This document shows, piece after piece, positions 52,329 to 64,000 of a stretch of 64,000 nucleotides of DNA; position 1 is the stretch's first letter; each line of letters opens with the position of its first letter. The position numbers and the translations under genes were made by a program. The notes beneath the pieces were generated by a model. That model ran no database searches. It was not told the DNA's origin and saw only the letters and a program-made list of their open reading frames with translations. This DNA comes from Saccharum officinarum. Lineage: Eukaryota > Streptophyta > Magnoliopsida > Poales > Poaceae. The stretch covers positions 64,344,662 to 64,408,661 of the forward strand of contig CM036225.1 of NCBI GenBank assembly GCA_020631735.1. Reading direction: 5' to 3'.

Positions 52329-55300
52329 TTGTTTATAGGTACCATCGGCATTGGAGGCTTGATTCATTTGGATTCATATTGTTCATCATATGTTGAATCA
52401 AGTTTTAAAGCTTAGTGCATATTCTATCCCAATGCCAAGTCAAAATAAGTGGAGTCCAAATACTACAACATACAAGTGCAACATTCAAGATTGTGGTGAT
52501 TTATTGGATATATTTGATGGCTTGCAAATATTCAAGTTGAAAGCTTGCTATTGGATGATCATGAGCTAACCAAGGTATATCTCTTGTTGATCATTTCACT
52601 TGGGTGCATATGAGTTGATTGAATTGGATATATATGCAATGTTGCTTGCTATGAGATGATTGAACGGATTAAGTGCTTAGTAATCAAGTTTGGATTGATT
52701 TGTGTTGGATAAATTCATAAGATGACATTTAGTAAGTGGATTGAATGGATATATGTCTTGTGAGAGTGTTCAAACAAGTTAATCTCAAGATTGATTCACA
52801 TTTGATGAAGTATAGCTCAATGTATTAAAATCTGTCCATTATTGAAAATCTAAGCTAGCTGAGATCAAGTCTGAGTTTGAGTGACCAAATCATATTGGAT
52901 TGACTTGAAATTTGGTATACATGCTCTAGACTTATGGTATAAGATGCTGTACATTTGGAGATATGAATTATTTTTGAAGGGTACAGAATCTGCCAGAAAA
53001 GTAACAATCATTGGATTAATCTAGAGTCACTTTAATTGAAAGGTCCTCATGTTGGAAACTTGTTTATAAGTGGTTGAGGTACCTAAGTTTGGTTTTGAAT
53101 TGATCTAGAAGCATGACAAGAAATGAGTACAAGGACATTGATTGTGGAATGTACCTAGTGTACAAATTTGGTACTCAAATTTGAAAATGAAGATCAAACT
53201 CAAGATGAAGATGAGGTTCAAGTTCTAGTAATGATTGGAGATCATTTAGTAGAAAGAAAAGGACTTAAAGAATAATTCAAGGTTACTCATCAAGTTAAGT
53301 CCATAGATCAATCAATCAAAGGCAATTCAAGTAAGTGTCAAGGATGGTTCTTTGGAGAGAGGTCACTTCTCCCTGCTGAGGGGGCTTGCCGCCCATGGGT
53401 GGGTAAACCGAGCACCGGCTTGGAAGGCTAACATGGAAGTGATGAATTCAAGGGACATTTGAGATGCTAAATTGAAGCAATCAATAGGATTGATCAAGAA
53501 AAGCAAGCAACACCCAAAAGAGAGCTAGTCATGGTTATAAAATTGGTATCATAAGTACTTCTCTCATGCAAGCATTGATCAAAGAGAAAAAGCAAGCCAA
53601 CCACAACAAGAGATAATGCACTTGATTATTAGTGGTTCTCATTTCATATGGGTGAAGAATGAATTTCTCTATAATGATTGGTCTTCACCAAGCTTATAAA
53701 TTGGACTTCACATTTCTATTGGAGTAATGAATTGGAATCTATGTGACTATCCTCTACTCCAACATAACAAAGGTATCATTGCAATGTGCATGATCATTTC
53801 ATCCCTTACTAGTATGCGATTAGTGCATATAGTACATGCTTACTAGGATCATGCATAACAAATGAAATATTTAAATTCATAGCCTACCACTATTGCTTGA
53901 ATTATTTGAATGATCTAGTGGTATGTGTATGAATTTGTTCATGAGCTAGTGAACCCAAGTACTTGATCTAGTTTGGATTGCTAACAAGTGACAAGTACAA
54001 CATTGGCAAGATAACCCTTAGTATGAGGTGTGAAGAAGCTTGTCATTGGATCAAACCGGACTTAGAATCTTAGGCAAATCAACTTAGTTCAAGTCATACT
54101 AGAAGCTCATGACAATGATATGGGTACAAGCACAAGACAACAATGCAAATGGATATCTAGGGTGTTTCAAATGGTATCTAGACTCAAAATATTTCTTCAA
54201 TTGGTATTTACAAGTGGTGTCTAGATCATGATTTACAAGTGATATCCTACAAGTGGTACTCATAAAGATAGCAAATGTTCAAGAAAAGATCATATTGACA
54301 AATCCTACAAGTGGTTCCATGATAGAGGATTCTTCAAATTGGTATCACACACTTATTCGTGGTATTTCTACACATGATATCATTTATACAAGACGGTGGT
54401 TCCACAAGTGATCCTCAATTTTAAGTGATCATCAAATGAAGAAAGTTCCCTCACACACAAGAGCTCAAGATTATCAAGTGAATGACCCATGCTATGACAT
54501 AGGGGGAGGAGCCCCACCTAATGGTATCAAGGTCAAAGATCCTAAGTGGTATCTCAAGAGCAACATACAAGTAATGCCATTCCAACATGTGCGGTGATGT
54601 CCATCAACAACGCAATATTCAAGTCTCAACCATCTACCCCAATGCAAGCCTTTGTATCAATGAGAAATACACCCTTTATGGAAATTGATGACAAAGGGGG
54701 AGAAGTTGGAACAAAGATATGTCAATGCACCAAGAGAGGGGTTTGGGGACATCATGAGAAGATGGGGTTTGGACATGGAAATGGACAAAGAGGGAGCAAC
54801 AATGAAGAAAAGAAAAGGATCAAAATTCTTGGACAAGAGAAGCACACAAGTAGGGGGAGCAAGCTCATGAACATTGATTGGTTGCATTTGACTTGTGCAT
54901 ATTCATGTGCTTGCTAGCATTGCATAAGTTTTTATTTAACATGCATGCTTGTGTGGTGTATGCTAGTTATAGAACTTGAATGATGATATGATAACTAGCA
55001 TGCATAGGATGATAGCTAGACTTGTGTTTATCATGAAAAACTAGAACCTTACTTATAATGTTGATCTCACGGGGTTTCTAGTGTTTTTGATGTCTAGCTA
55101 CTCATGATGCTAAGGATGATGGCAAACTTATGATTTTCAAATGGTATCGAGCTATCAAATGGTATCGAACTACAAAGGTTTATTCTATACACCTTAGCAT
55201 CACTTAGTAGTGCTAACCCTCCCACAAATTTCATATTTATGCATATGTGCAAGCTTGAAACCAAACCATTTGAGCACATATGTAGGGAGAGTTATCACTA

Positions 55301-55419
55301 CCAAGTTGGATTTTATGGTGCTTATCCAAATTCTAACATAGAGCTTAAATGTTGGATAAGTGGCATAAAGTCCAAAAGAACTTAATTTCCATATCTTTGT
55401 AGAGTTGTCATCAATTACC
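52329..55419 (+). other. Non-coding interior of the Sirevirus-like element
   Basis: About 3.1 kb without a long open frame and without RT or integrase motifs. Phrases such as AAGTGGTATC and ACAAGTGG recur at 54170-54560, giving a weakly repetitive texture. Three GGGGGAG motifs occur in the last kilobase. A GC-richer island at 53354-53430 stands out from its surroundings. Confidence 0.6.
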
Positions 55420-55433
55420 AAAAAGGGGGAGAT
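55420..55433 (+). other. Polypurine tract
   Basis: AAAAAGGGGGAGAT directly precedes the TG of the 3' LTR and would prime plus-strand DNA synthesis. Confidence 0.92.
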
Positions 55434-57940
55434 TGAAAGGTCCTTGTTTGGTTTTGGTAATTGAGTGACAACCTTAGGTGGACTAATTGTGTTTATGTGA
55501 GATACACAGGGAATTAGTCCACAGATGATTGTGTTATGAAGGAGCTCATTGCATATGAGACATGACATGGAGTCATGTGACCAAGGTGGCAAAGATCAAG
55601 ATGAGGCTTGGCTTGATGGACCGGTTGCAAGTGTGAAGGGCAAGTCGGAGGCTTTGGAGCGATGGACCGCGAGGCGGTGAAGCTTGAGCAAGACTTGGCG
55701 CCGATGGACCGACGCAACGGTGAAGAGCAAGTGAGGTCAAGATCGATGGACCAAGGTCACATGATGATATGAAGTGGATCATATCATTTGTGATATGGTT
55801 GGTGCATGTGTTGCATCAATGTCGGAGGAGATGGAGTGGAATGCGCAAGGCAAAGGTATAACCTAGGGCATTTCCATTTCACCGGTCATAGGTGTGTAGA
55901 GAAGCTGATGACCGGGTTTAGGATAGATGGCCGTACTATTAAGAGGGGCAAACTTGTTTGCATATCGGTCATCTAGTGCCACTTGAGCGATCTAACTTTG
56001 CATACGTGTTAGGATCGAGTGGCGAGGCAAGTTGAGTGCCTAATTCCTTTGGAGAAAATGTTTGTGAAAATGCTAACACACGAGCACAAGGTGGTGATCA
56101 CTTGTTGGTGTTGGCACATTTGCAAAGGTGGCGTTGGTCGCGCTGTGGTTTACGGGTAGAGAGGGGTTTGGTTCCTTTCTCTCTCCCGCCGAGCGTGCGA
56201 GCGCGGGATTCAGGCGATTTCGGGGAAGTGAAATGCCTATTTTCCATTGCGCCGGAAGTCGGAAAAGAAACGGAGGCGAACGCGGTCACAGAGGTGACCG
56301 GACGCAGCACCGGACGCTGCACCGGACGCTGCACCGGACGCGGTCACTGTGGACCAGCGCGTCCGGTCAGTGCAGCGTCCGGGCGTCAGGCGCGCGAGCT
56401 AGGGTTTGGCACCGGCGCGTCCGGTGACCCACGGGACCGGCGCGTCCGGTCTTGCGCCCTGAGGGAAACAAGGACGTCGGACGCGGTGCGCGTCCGGTGT
56501 CACACCATCGGACGCGTCCGGTGGTCTCGGGCGCTTACTGGACTCGCACCGGACGCGGGTACTGTGGCGTCCGGTGGTTGCGAGCAGCGCGTCCGGTGGT
56601 TGCTTCGCGGGCGCGGGTGCTGTGCGCACCGGCGCGTCCGGTGGTTCGCAGCAGCGCGTCCGGTGGGTCGTTTGACCGTTGGCACGCAGTGACCGTTGGA
56701 GGATCTAACGGACGAATTTGAAATTCGGAGGACACGCGGATGTCGGAGGGGCACCGGACGCGGTTGAGCGCGTCCGGTGAGTTACCACCGGCGCGTCCGG
56801 TGCTCCCGCGGAAAAACGGACAAGTGTGTAACGGCTCTATTTGACTGTGGGGTTATAAATAGACCTTGTGGCCGGCCTTGGCCGGCAGCTGAGCACACTT
56901 TGGCCTTGGTGGCTTATGTGGTAGTGCTTGGAAGCCCTCTAACTCACTCATGCTTGATAGTGTTCATCGGATCGAGTGAGAGAGCGATTCTAGTGCGTTG
57001 CATCGAGAGGATTGCATCGAGTGGCACTAGGTGATCGTGTTGCAAGCCGGTGGTGCTTGTTACTCTTGGAGGTTGCCACCTCCTAGACGGCTTGGTGGCT
57101 TGCGACTCCGTTGAAGCACGCGTGGAGATTGTGCGTGGCTCCGGAGGAGGATTTGTAAGGGGATTGTGCTCACCCCGCGGGGATCGCGAAGAGCAACTCT
57201 AGTAAAGCTCGTGGCTTGGAGGATCCCATCTTGAGAGTGGATGTGCGGCACCCGCTGAGGGTTTGACTCTTGATAGTCAATTAGCTCGTGATCCATCAAG
57301 TGGGTGTATCGCCACAACGGGGACTAGCTTGGTGGCAACCAAGTGAACCTCGGTGAAAAACCGCCGTGTCAACATTGTGTACATCTTCTCGGTGGTTTGC
57401 TTTCGATTCACAAGCTTGTATTTACTTTCATATATTTGTGCTTGTGTAGTTGCTCTTGTAACTAGTTTGTTTGTGTAGTTAGCTAGTTACCTTCTTGCTT
57501 GTGTAGCATAGAAGTAGCTCCCGTTGCGTGGCTAATTTGGTTTGTGTAACCTTGTTAGTCATATTGCTTAGTTTGTGTAGCTAAGTATTTTGCGCTCTCT
57601 AGTTTGGCATTAGTTGCCTTGCTATTGAGCATTGCTAGTGAGCATAGGTGGCTTCGTGCTTTTGCTTACTAGAATTGTGTAGGAGCTCCCCGGCTTTGCT
57701 AAAAGTACTAGTGCATAGGTTTGTGTGACCTTGCTCTAGAATTGTTTAGGAGAGCTCTTGCTAAGGAAAGCACCTTAGTTACATTTTTAGGATCTTTGTG
57801 AGGTGCTTGTGAACTTAGATAGAGGGGTGTAGTCTTGGCTAGACCGATAGTTTTAATTCCGCATTTGTTTCGGTTTGCCGACACGTTTATTTTAGAAAGG
57901 ACTATTCACCCCCCCTCTAGTCCGCCATCTCGACCCTACA
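55434..57940 (+). repeat. 3' LTR of the Sirevirus-like element
   Basis: 2,507 bp, TG...CA, almost identical to the 5' LTR. The open frames inside it are the same LTR frames and are not genes. Confidence 0.97.
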
Positions 57941-58344
57941 ACGTTCTAGTCAGAAAGATTCTCTCCTCTATACTCAATTCTTCCGCACTCATCCATCCTC
58001 TATATCATCCTCTATCCACTCTATCCATTGTGGGACCCACTTGTTACTTTATCTAAATATATCCATGTGTGATCTAGTTTTGAAGGATTTATTGAGACGA
58101 ATTTAATGGTAAAATCGAAATTTAATTTGGATTTTTGGTTTGTGAGTTATAGCATTTTTTCCTTTGTTTAGCTAGTGGGGCCCGCCACTATAGAGTATAG
58201 AGTAAGCACAGTACCACTATAAATATAGAGTGAGAGAAAGGATAGAGTATCGTTTTAGAGTACTCAGTGCAGCAGTTTTTACTCTATATTCATACTCTAA
58301 AGCTTTAGAGTATTGTTTTAGAGTACCCACTGCGGGTAGTCTAA

Positions 58345-59176
58345 GACTACCCGCACTCATGGACCTCTATATTCATCCTCTATACGTTCTAGTCAGCAAG
58401 ATCCTCTCCTCTATACTCAATTCTCCCACACTCATCCATCCTCTATATCATCCTCTATCCACTCTATCCACTGTGGGACCCACTTGTCACTTTATCTAAA
58501 TATATCCATGTGTGATCTAGTTTTGAAGCATTTATTGAGACGAATTTAATGGTGAAATCGAAATTTAATTTGGATTTTTGGTTTGTGAGTTATAGTATTT
58601 TTTCTCTTTGTTTAGCTAGTGGGGTCCGCCACTATAGAGTATAGAGTAAGCACAATACTACTCTAAATATAGAGTGAGGCCAAAGGATGCTAGTCCAGTT
58701 GGTTAGCACTCCGGCGGCACTCCCTCAGGTCGCAGGTTCGACTCCCGGTGGGAGCGAATTTCGCCTGAGGGTTAAAAAATCTCCCTCGCTGGTCCCGTGT
58801 GCCAAAGCGCTAGTGTGGGCGGCCCGTTCCGGTCGGTGGCAACGGGGGTAACGGGATACTGGAGGTGCCGGCCCAAAGTGGCAAGGTGCCACAGGCGTCC
58901 CGGCCCAACCGGCCCAGGCAACGGTCCCCGCGGTAACCGCCCCTAGCGTCAGGGCGGGGCCAGGGTTCGGGGGGTTTCTCGGTCGGGGTACTGAGATCTT
59001 CTTCTTAAGTACAACACCGTGGGGGCGGTCTTCCCCTACCGGCCGAGTTTTTTTTTAATATAGAGTGAGAGAAAGGATAGAGTATTGTTTTAGAGTACTC
59101 AGTGTAGCAGTTTTTACTCTATATTCATACTCTAAAGCTTTAGAGTATCGTTTTAGAGTACCCACTGCGGGTAGTC
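58345..59176 (+). mobile_element. Tourist-like MITE, tandem copy 2, split by a SINE
   Basis: Ends GACTACCCGCA and TGCGGGTAGTC, flanked by TAA at 58342-58344 (shared with copy 1) and 59177-59179. After removing the SINE and one target copy it is about 441 bp, virtually the same length as copy 1. It shows the uninterrupted sequence CTATACGTTCTAGTCAG at the place where the Sirevirus entered copy 1. Confidence 0.88.
58679..59056 (+). mobile_element. tRNA-derived SINE, 378 bp
   Basis: The 5' part is tRNA-like, with an A-box-like TAGTCCAGTTGG at 58691-58702 and a perfect B box GGTTCGACTCC at 58735-58745, spaced as in RNA polymerase III promoters. A GC-rich body follows, and the element ends in nine T. 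It is flanked by the 13-bp direct repeat AATATAGAGTGAG (58666-58678 and 59057-59069). A T-rich tail is known in some grass SINE families; the family is not assigned. Confidence 0.88.
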
Positions 59177-59179
59177 TAA

Positions 59180-60091
59180 TGGTTCTATATGCTTCCATTG
59201 TATGTGCCCTAAGGAGTGTTGTTCTTTCACAGTGTGAATCTGAAAACAAGGACGGCAGGGGTCGCTCCCCTTTCTCCGTCTCTGACCGCTTTTTACTTGC
59301 TGATGAATGATGATGACAGTAAGCGCACCCAGCACCACTAATCTAATCTAATCTTTCTTGTCAGTAAACAAGATTTGTTGTCTCACGCTCGCGCTGTCAC
59401 GCAGCTTGGAGACGAGACGATGATTGTGTTTTGTGTTGCTGGTTCTGGTACGAACTCACAGTTTTACGTTTACCTGACCACTTGCTCTGGATTCTGAATG
59501 TGACACGTCTGGCTAGTGGCCCACCTGATCTGGTGGGCTGCGTTGGATTGTATGCCGGGAGCGGGGCCCACCATGTTTGAACCGGCCAAGGATGAGGCGA
59601 GCGCCGAGTCAAAGGGATAAATTGTTCACCGGAGACTATGGGCGAACCACGAGCATGGACCTTATGCTCGCAACTTGCACGGGAGGTCCTATCCAGAGAA
59701 TTCCTTCATCGTCACTAAAAATTATAGCACTTCTTTTATTGCTATCAAAATTTTTAAAATTCCTTCACTGCCATAAGATAAAATTTGTGTTTCTCTAATT
59801 GTCATTTCCATCACATTCTATTAGCAACACCGTTAGATGGAGCATGGCGGCGGCCCGCCCCCACGCGCGAGGAGTCAGGAGAGTGGCCGACTGTCGGCAG
59901 CGAGACGGGATGCGAGGCACAGGAAGGAGTTGGGCGGCGCCGGCCTCTTCTGGCAAATTCAGGCGGTGCCGGTCGCTTCCTTCTGGCGAGCGAACGGGGA
60001 GGGGAAGCCGCACGTGAGCATGAATGTGGTGGAAGGGAAAGAGTTGGGGAGGCGAAAGAACCAGGCGGCGCTGGTCTCTTCTAGAGGATCT
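59180..60091. other. Intergenic, no gene recognised
   Basis: A GC-rich stretch at 59830-60090 has open frames in several registers but no motif. The rest is unremarkable. Confidence 0.4.
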
Positions 60092-63000
60092 AGGTGTCAC
60101 AGAACCTCCTAAATTATGATGGCCACATGTACCTATCATTGTCACAATGACCTCTGACAGCCATACTTATATTCCTCATAACTTAAAAGACCTGCTTCCC
60201 TCCGAACAGGATCCAATTACAGAAGTATTGCAATGTTACAACAGTTTATTCAAAATACTATTAGAGTAAAAGAGCGGAAGTCTTACATAACTTAAGTTTA
60301 CAAACCATAGTTTCCAAATCAAACCATAAGTAGTATTATTACAAACCAGTAGTAGTGGAGTATCAGTAGTAACTTTATTACAGCACCCAAACAAGGTGCC
60401 TTGCCCAGAGACCACATAACCTACTCGTCGTCACTTTCTTCAACGACAACGGCCATGCAGTAAGGCTCAAAGCAGACTTGCTCATGAACCGCACCTGCAA
60501 CAAGAGTTCAACAAACCCTGAGTATGGAGAGTACTCAACAAGACATACCCGACTAAGAAAAATATTCTAAGGGCATGCTAGCTTTAGGGAATCAAGGTAC
60601 GGGTATTCAAGAATCAAAATTTATTTTGCAAAAAAGTTTACTAAAGTAATTCCTTACCTTCAACATTTTATTTTTATTATTGGTGGTTCATTAACCAATT
60701 CTAAGTGATCCTAATTTAGATCAAAATAATTCTGATCAAGATCCTTTCTTACTCTTTCTTTTAATTTTAATTTTTTTAACTACGATATTGGTGCAAGGCC
60801 AAGACTCCTTTCTCGTGGAGTAATGACGATTCGAACCGCTTGATTTACCCAGCTGGGGCTTCCCAACCACACGACATATGTAGAGCCAAAACTTGCATAT
60901 ATCAACTCTTACTCGGGTCGCCCAAAATCAGAACGTGTCCATCGCCACCCGAGAGCAGAGTACTTCTCGAACCCGGCCTAATTATAGCCCTGAGGGTACA
61001 CGCTACTCTCGCCATCTCTCCACTCTCAGTGCGAGGTTAGACATTCTCATAATGGAATAGCCGAAGTAAGGCTTACCCAACAGGGGTATGTGGCTAGTAC
61101 TATTAAAAACTCCTTGACTCGAGGACCAACAATATACGGTCCTTAACTGATAAGGCGAAAACACTACATTGAGACTCATTTCCCAATGCCAGTTAGCAGT
61201 GGCCAAACCACCCACCCGATCTTTCAAGTTCCTTCTTATATTTCAGTATTCATCAAGTATGCCATCGTGGCCATATAAGTATTTCTTTTAAAAACCTAAC
61301 TTATTAAGCATAGCGAAGCATACTACGCATTTGTACATAAAACAGGTACCAAATGTGATATCACAATAATTAAGGATGATAATGCAACAATTGGGTTATC
61401 ACTCAATTCCTAATTACATAATGCATTAAACCATAATACCAGTGATAAAGATTTGTAAAACTCAAGGAAGAGTTTAAATGCACCGGGGCTTGCCTTGCTC
61501 AGACGAGACAACTGGTTCGGGCTCAACAACTCCGACGTCTGGTCCAGAACCCACTGAAGACAACTCTTCTCCGGAAGCTTGCTCGGTACCGCTTACTTCC
61601 TCGAAAGCGGGAACTACACGAGCATATGACATGCTTTAACATGATGTGGTGATAAACATGATGCTTCATGATGATATGCCATGATTAACAACTTGAGTAT
61701 AACTTTCCTTCGTGGTATAGTTGCAAAACAACAGAACTCACTAACTAACAGAGATTACATTAAGCAACATTATTACTTCATAAAGAACAAGTTAATCATG
61801 AGCTCAACCAAGTAATTAAGGTGCTAAGGATCATTAAGGGTTAATGACCCAAGGTCATCACTCAATCAAAAAGAGCACACAACACTTAAAGTTATTGATT
61901 TAACATGTAGTTAATTACTTAAATAATTAAGGCATAAATTAAGAATAAATTAAACTTCCTCTAATTAAGCCCAAACTTTTTTTATACATTGATCATGGTC
62001 TAAAATAGTGTCAAAATAAATTTCATGATTTTTGGATTAATATTTTAATTACTAAAATTCCTGTAAGTTGCATTTAATATTTAATTGAGCTAATTGTTAA
62101 ACATGCAAAAAGTACTCAAAATTGGTATTTAATATTTTTTCTAAATATTTTACACTTTAAAAAGCTTACACAAAAAATTTTACTATTTTTGGAGCTACAA
62201 ACAGTTCTCTACAAAAATTCCAAAGTAAAACAATTTTAAATCAAAAAGAAAAAAGAAAAACAAAATCTTTTCTGGAAATCACCCGCACCGCCCCAACTTG
62301 GCCCAACAAGCGGCCCGGCCGCGCGCGCCCCTCTCTCTCTCCTACACACTGACAGCGCGGGGCCCGATCGTTAGCCCGGGTCAACCCCGGCTGCAGCGGC
62401 GCTGACCGACGGCGAGCTCGTCGACGGTGAGCTTCCCGACGACACGGTCTACACCAATAGCTTCGCCTCCCTCTCCCGAACATGCTGGTGCCACTCCGGC
62501 CCACTCTAGCGGTTCCTAGCACCAACGGCGACGATAGCGACAGCGACATGAACTCCGGCGACGGCGAAAACGACGGACGACGACCTCTACAACGGTAGCG
62601 ACTAAGCTGAGGAGAGCATCATGCTCCGAAGCTCACCCTGCACGTGCTGACACGCTTCGCCGAGACAGAGAGGCAGTGGGGTAGATTCACAGCGGCGCCG
62701 CTCCGGTGACGCGAGCTGGCGGCGGAGATGGCGTTCCAACGCGTCTGGGGTGGTAGAGTCCAAATTAGTAAGCATATGAGCACCACGGCATCAAGGCGGT
62801 TCTAAGCGTGAAGACGCTACTAGCCGAGGCTCACCGTAGCAGGCTGTCGACGACGAGGCGGGTGCGGCGGAGCTCTGGCTGGAGCTAAGCAAGACGGAGC
62901 TTCGGAAACCGTTTGGGGTGGCGAGGTGGAGCGATGGTTAGCTCAGATGAAGCATGGGGTTGTGGCGGAGCTGGCTGCAAGAGGGAGTAGCTTGCGGTGC

Positions 63001-64000
63001 AGTGGTGGCGATGAATTTCGCCGGCGAAATTCAACGACGGCGACGGCTAAACAGAGGAAGGGAAGATGACGACGCAGTCAGGCTTTTAAAGGGGTCTCCG
63101 ACCTGGCTGGCGGTGCTAGAAGACGCGCGCGGTCGAGGTGGCGATCATGAGCGCACGGGAACGGCCTGAAAGCACCACATTGATCACCAGTGCCCATACC
63201 GGCCGGTGGTCGGCCGCCATTGGTCGTCACTACTATAGCACCACCCCCAACACCAAACCCTAAACGGTATTTTTGAAATTACTCCCAAAATCATGTAGCA
63301 ACTTAAAAAATTCCCAAGATAAGAAATCTTCAGAATTTCAAGCTCTACAAGTTTCATGTTGAAAACTTTCTCAAATTCAAACTGGATTTTGAAATTTGAA
63401 ATTGAAATCAAAAGGGGACACTTTTTCTAGAATTTGGTAATTTAGAAATTACTTTAAATTTTATATTGAAACTTCAAAAACTCCAAACACCAAAGTTGTA
63501 CATCTAACCTATACCTACAACTTTTCTATTCAAACCACCTTCAAATTTTGCATCTATTTTGAAATTTGAGCTTGGGGATGAAAATGGGTCAAATTTGAAA
63601 TTTGCTTCTTTTCAAAATTACTCCAAATTTTTCACTGAAACTTTGAAAATTCAAAACACCAAACTTATAGCCCTTGAAAAGATCTACAACAACTTTTTCC
63701 CAAATTTTTCTTAGATTTTGAATTATTCAAAAAGGGGTAAAACCATGATTTGAATTTTAGGGTTTTCGGAAGAAATTTCAAATTGAAACTTGTTACTATT
63801 TTCATTGGTGATTATTTAGTGATCACACCATCATCCAAGGGCATCATTGGGTCAAGCGTCACATGGTTGACCAAATGCCACTCTTGGTTGACCAAGTTGA
63901 CTTTTGAAAATCTTTTAATAATTATCCAAATCTGAATTAAAATTCGAATCGGAAAACTCGCGACAAGTTTTGGATTCTAAATTCAAACTCAAACTTGAAC
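60092..64000. repeat. Long LTR-like repeat, member 2 (runs off the window)
   Basis: The same ordered blocks as 36200-39957, less diverged in structure: CACCTGCAACAAGAG, CAAACCCTGAGTATGG, GTTCATTAACCAATTC, CAGCTGGGGCTTCCC, ACGGTCCTTAACTGATAAGG and AATGCACCGGGGCTTGCCTT. The left edge near 60092 reads TGTCACAGAACC. It then passes through a GC-rich part at 62280-63180 and an AT-rich stretch of TTTGAAATTTGA-like words at 63300-63780. The length is more than 3.9 kb. Probably an LTR or its interior in minus orientation; no protein domain is visible. Confidence 0.55.

Larger units (their letters stand above)
47927..57940 (+). mobile_element. Sirevirus-like Copia element, gag-only, very young
   Basis: A 10,014-bp element with 2,507-bp LTRs (TG...CA) and a perfect 5-bp target duplication ACGTT (47922-47926, 57941-57945). 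The primer site TGGTATCAGAGC matches plant initiator-Met tRNA. A polypurine tract AAAAAGGGGGAGAT abuts the 3' LTR, and further GGGGGAG motifs lie upstream at 54503, 54696 and 54853. Multiple purine tracts and CACCGGAC-type palindromes in CpG-rich LTRs are features described for Sireviruses. The 5.0 kb interior encodes Gag with three CCHC knuckles, but I find no protease, integrase or reverse transcriptase, so it would depend on enzymes from elsewhere. Confidence 0.95.
47883..58341 (+). mobile_element. Tourist-like MITE, tandem copy 1, split by the Sirevirus
   Basis: Left end GACTACCCGCA at 47883, right end TGCGGGTAGTC at 58341, flanked by TAA at 47880-47882 and 58342-58344. The two pieces are 47883-47926 and 57946-58341, about 440 bp once the Sirevirus and one copy of its duplication are removed. 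The 3-bp TAA fits PIF/Harbinger. It aligns over its whole length with copy 2. Confidence 0.85.

Noticed and set aside
58679..58760. Possible tRNA gene with A and B boxes
   Set aside because: The sequence continues into a SINE body with a T tail and a target duplication, and the acceptor stem does not close. It is a tRNA-derived SINE, not a tRNA gene.
1..64000. CRISPR arrays, operons and prokaryotic regulatory elements
   Set aside because: The window is plant nuclear DNA. The repeated motifs are LTR palindromes, microsatellites and MITEs, none with the regular repeat-spacer layout.

Overview
This is nuclear DNA of a flowering plant, almost certainly a grass and probably of the sorghum/sugarcane/maize tribe. 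The evidence is spliced plant genes, GC-rich grass-type coding exons, dense Stowaway- and Tourist-like MITEs, Helitron ends, an Au-type SINE stub and a Sirevirus. The tribe is an inference from repeat style, not a proven assignment. Host coding sequence is sparse and most of the 64 kb is transposon-derived.

Layout. 1-11.1 kb: a repeat field with CACTA remnants, a decayed Helitron carrying a PIF1-type helicase remnant, Stowaway-like MITEs, and three copies of a GC-rich unit whose second and third copies carry hAT-type insertions. 11.1-12.5 kb: one intact small gene, a SAUR (auxin-responsive family) with a His/Gly-rich tail. 13.3-14.8 kb: five consecutive Tourist-like MITEs. 15-23.6 kb: mostly unrecognised low-copy DNA with a pentanucleotide microsatellite, an LTR-like fragment, a hairpin MITE and a diverged tandem duplication. 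23.6-25.9 kb: a non-autonomous Helitron.

27.2-36.0 kb (minus strand): the 3' eight exons of a CDPK-related kinase (CRK). The gene is cut at its 5' side by a 100-N assembly gap, has a one-base insertion in the DFG exon, and carries a 5.65 kb Copia element (113-bp LTRs, GAAAT target duplication) in one intron. 36.2-39.96 kb and 60.1-64.0 kb are two diverged members of one long repeat family, probably very long LTR sequence.

41.8-45.7 kb (plus strand): a spliced locus that appears chimeric. Five exons of an unrecognised acidic protein, all joined in phase 2, run into the last two exons of a novel plant SNARE (NPSN) in a different frame.

47.9-59.2 kb: a nested structure. Two tandem Tourist-like MITEs share one TAA. 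The first is split by a 10.0 kb Sirevirus-like Copia element with nearly identical 2,507-bp LTRs, an ACGTT target duplication and gag but no recognisable pol. The second is split by a 378-bp tRNA-derived SINE with a 13-bp target duplication.

The host genes have no operon-like relation. The biological interest is in how transposons have cut, split and possibly fused them. I found no convincing new molecular system. The best leads are the chimeric SNARE locus with its repeated exon module, the gag-only young Sirevirus with CpG-rich palindromic LTR arrays, and the nested MITE dimer.
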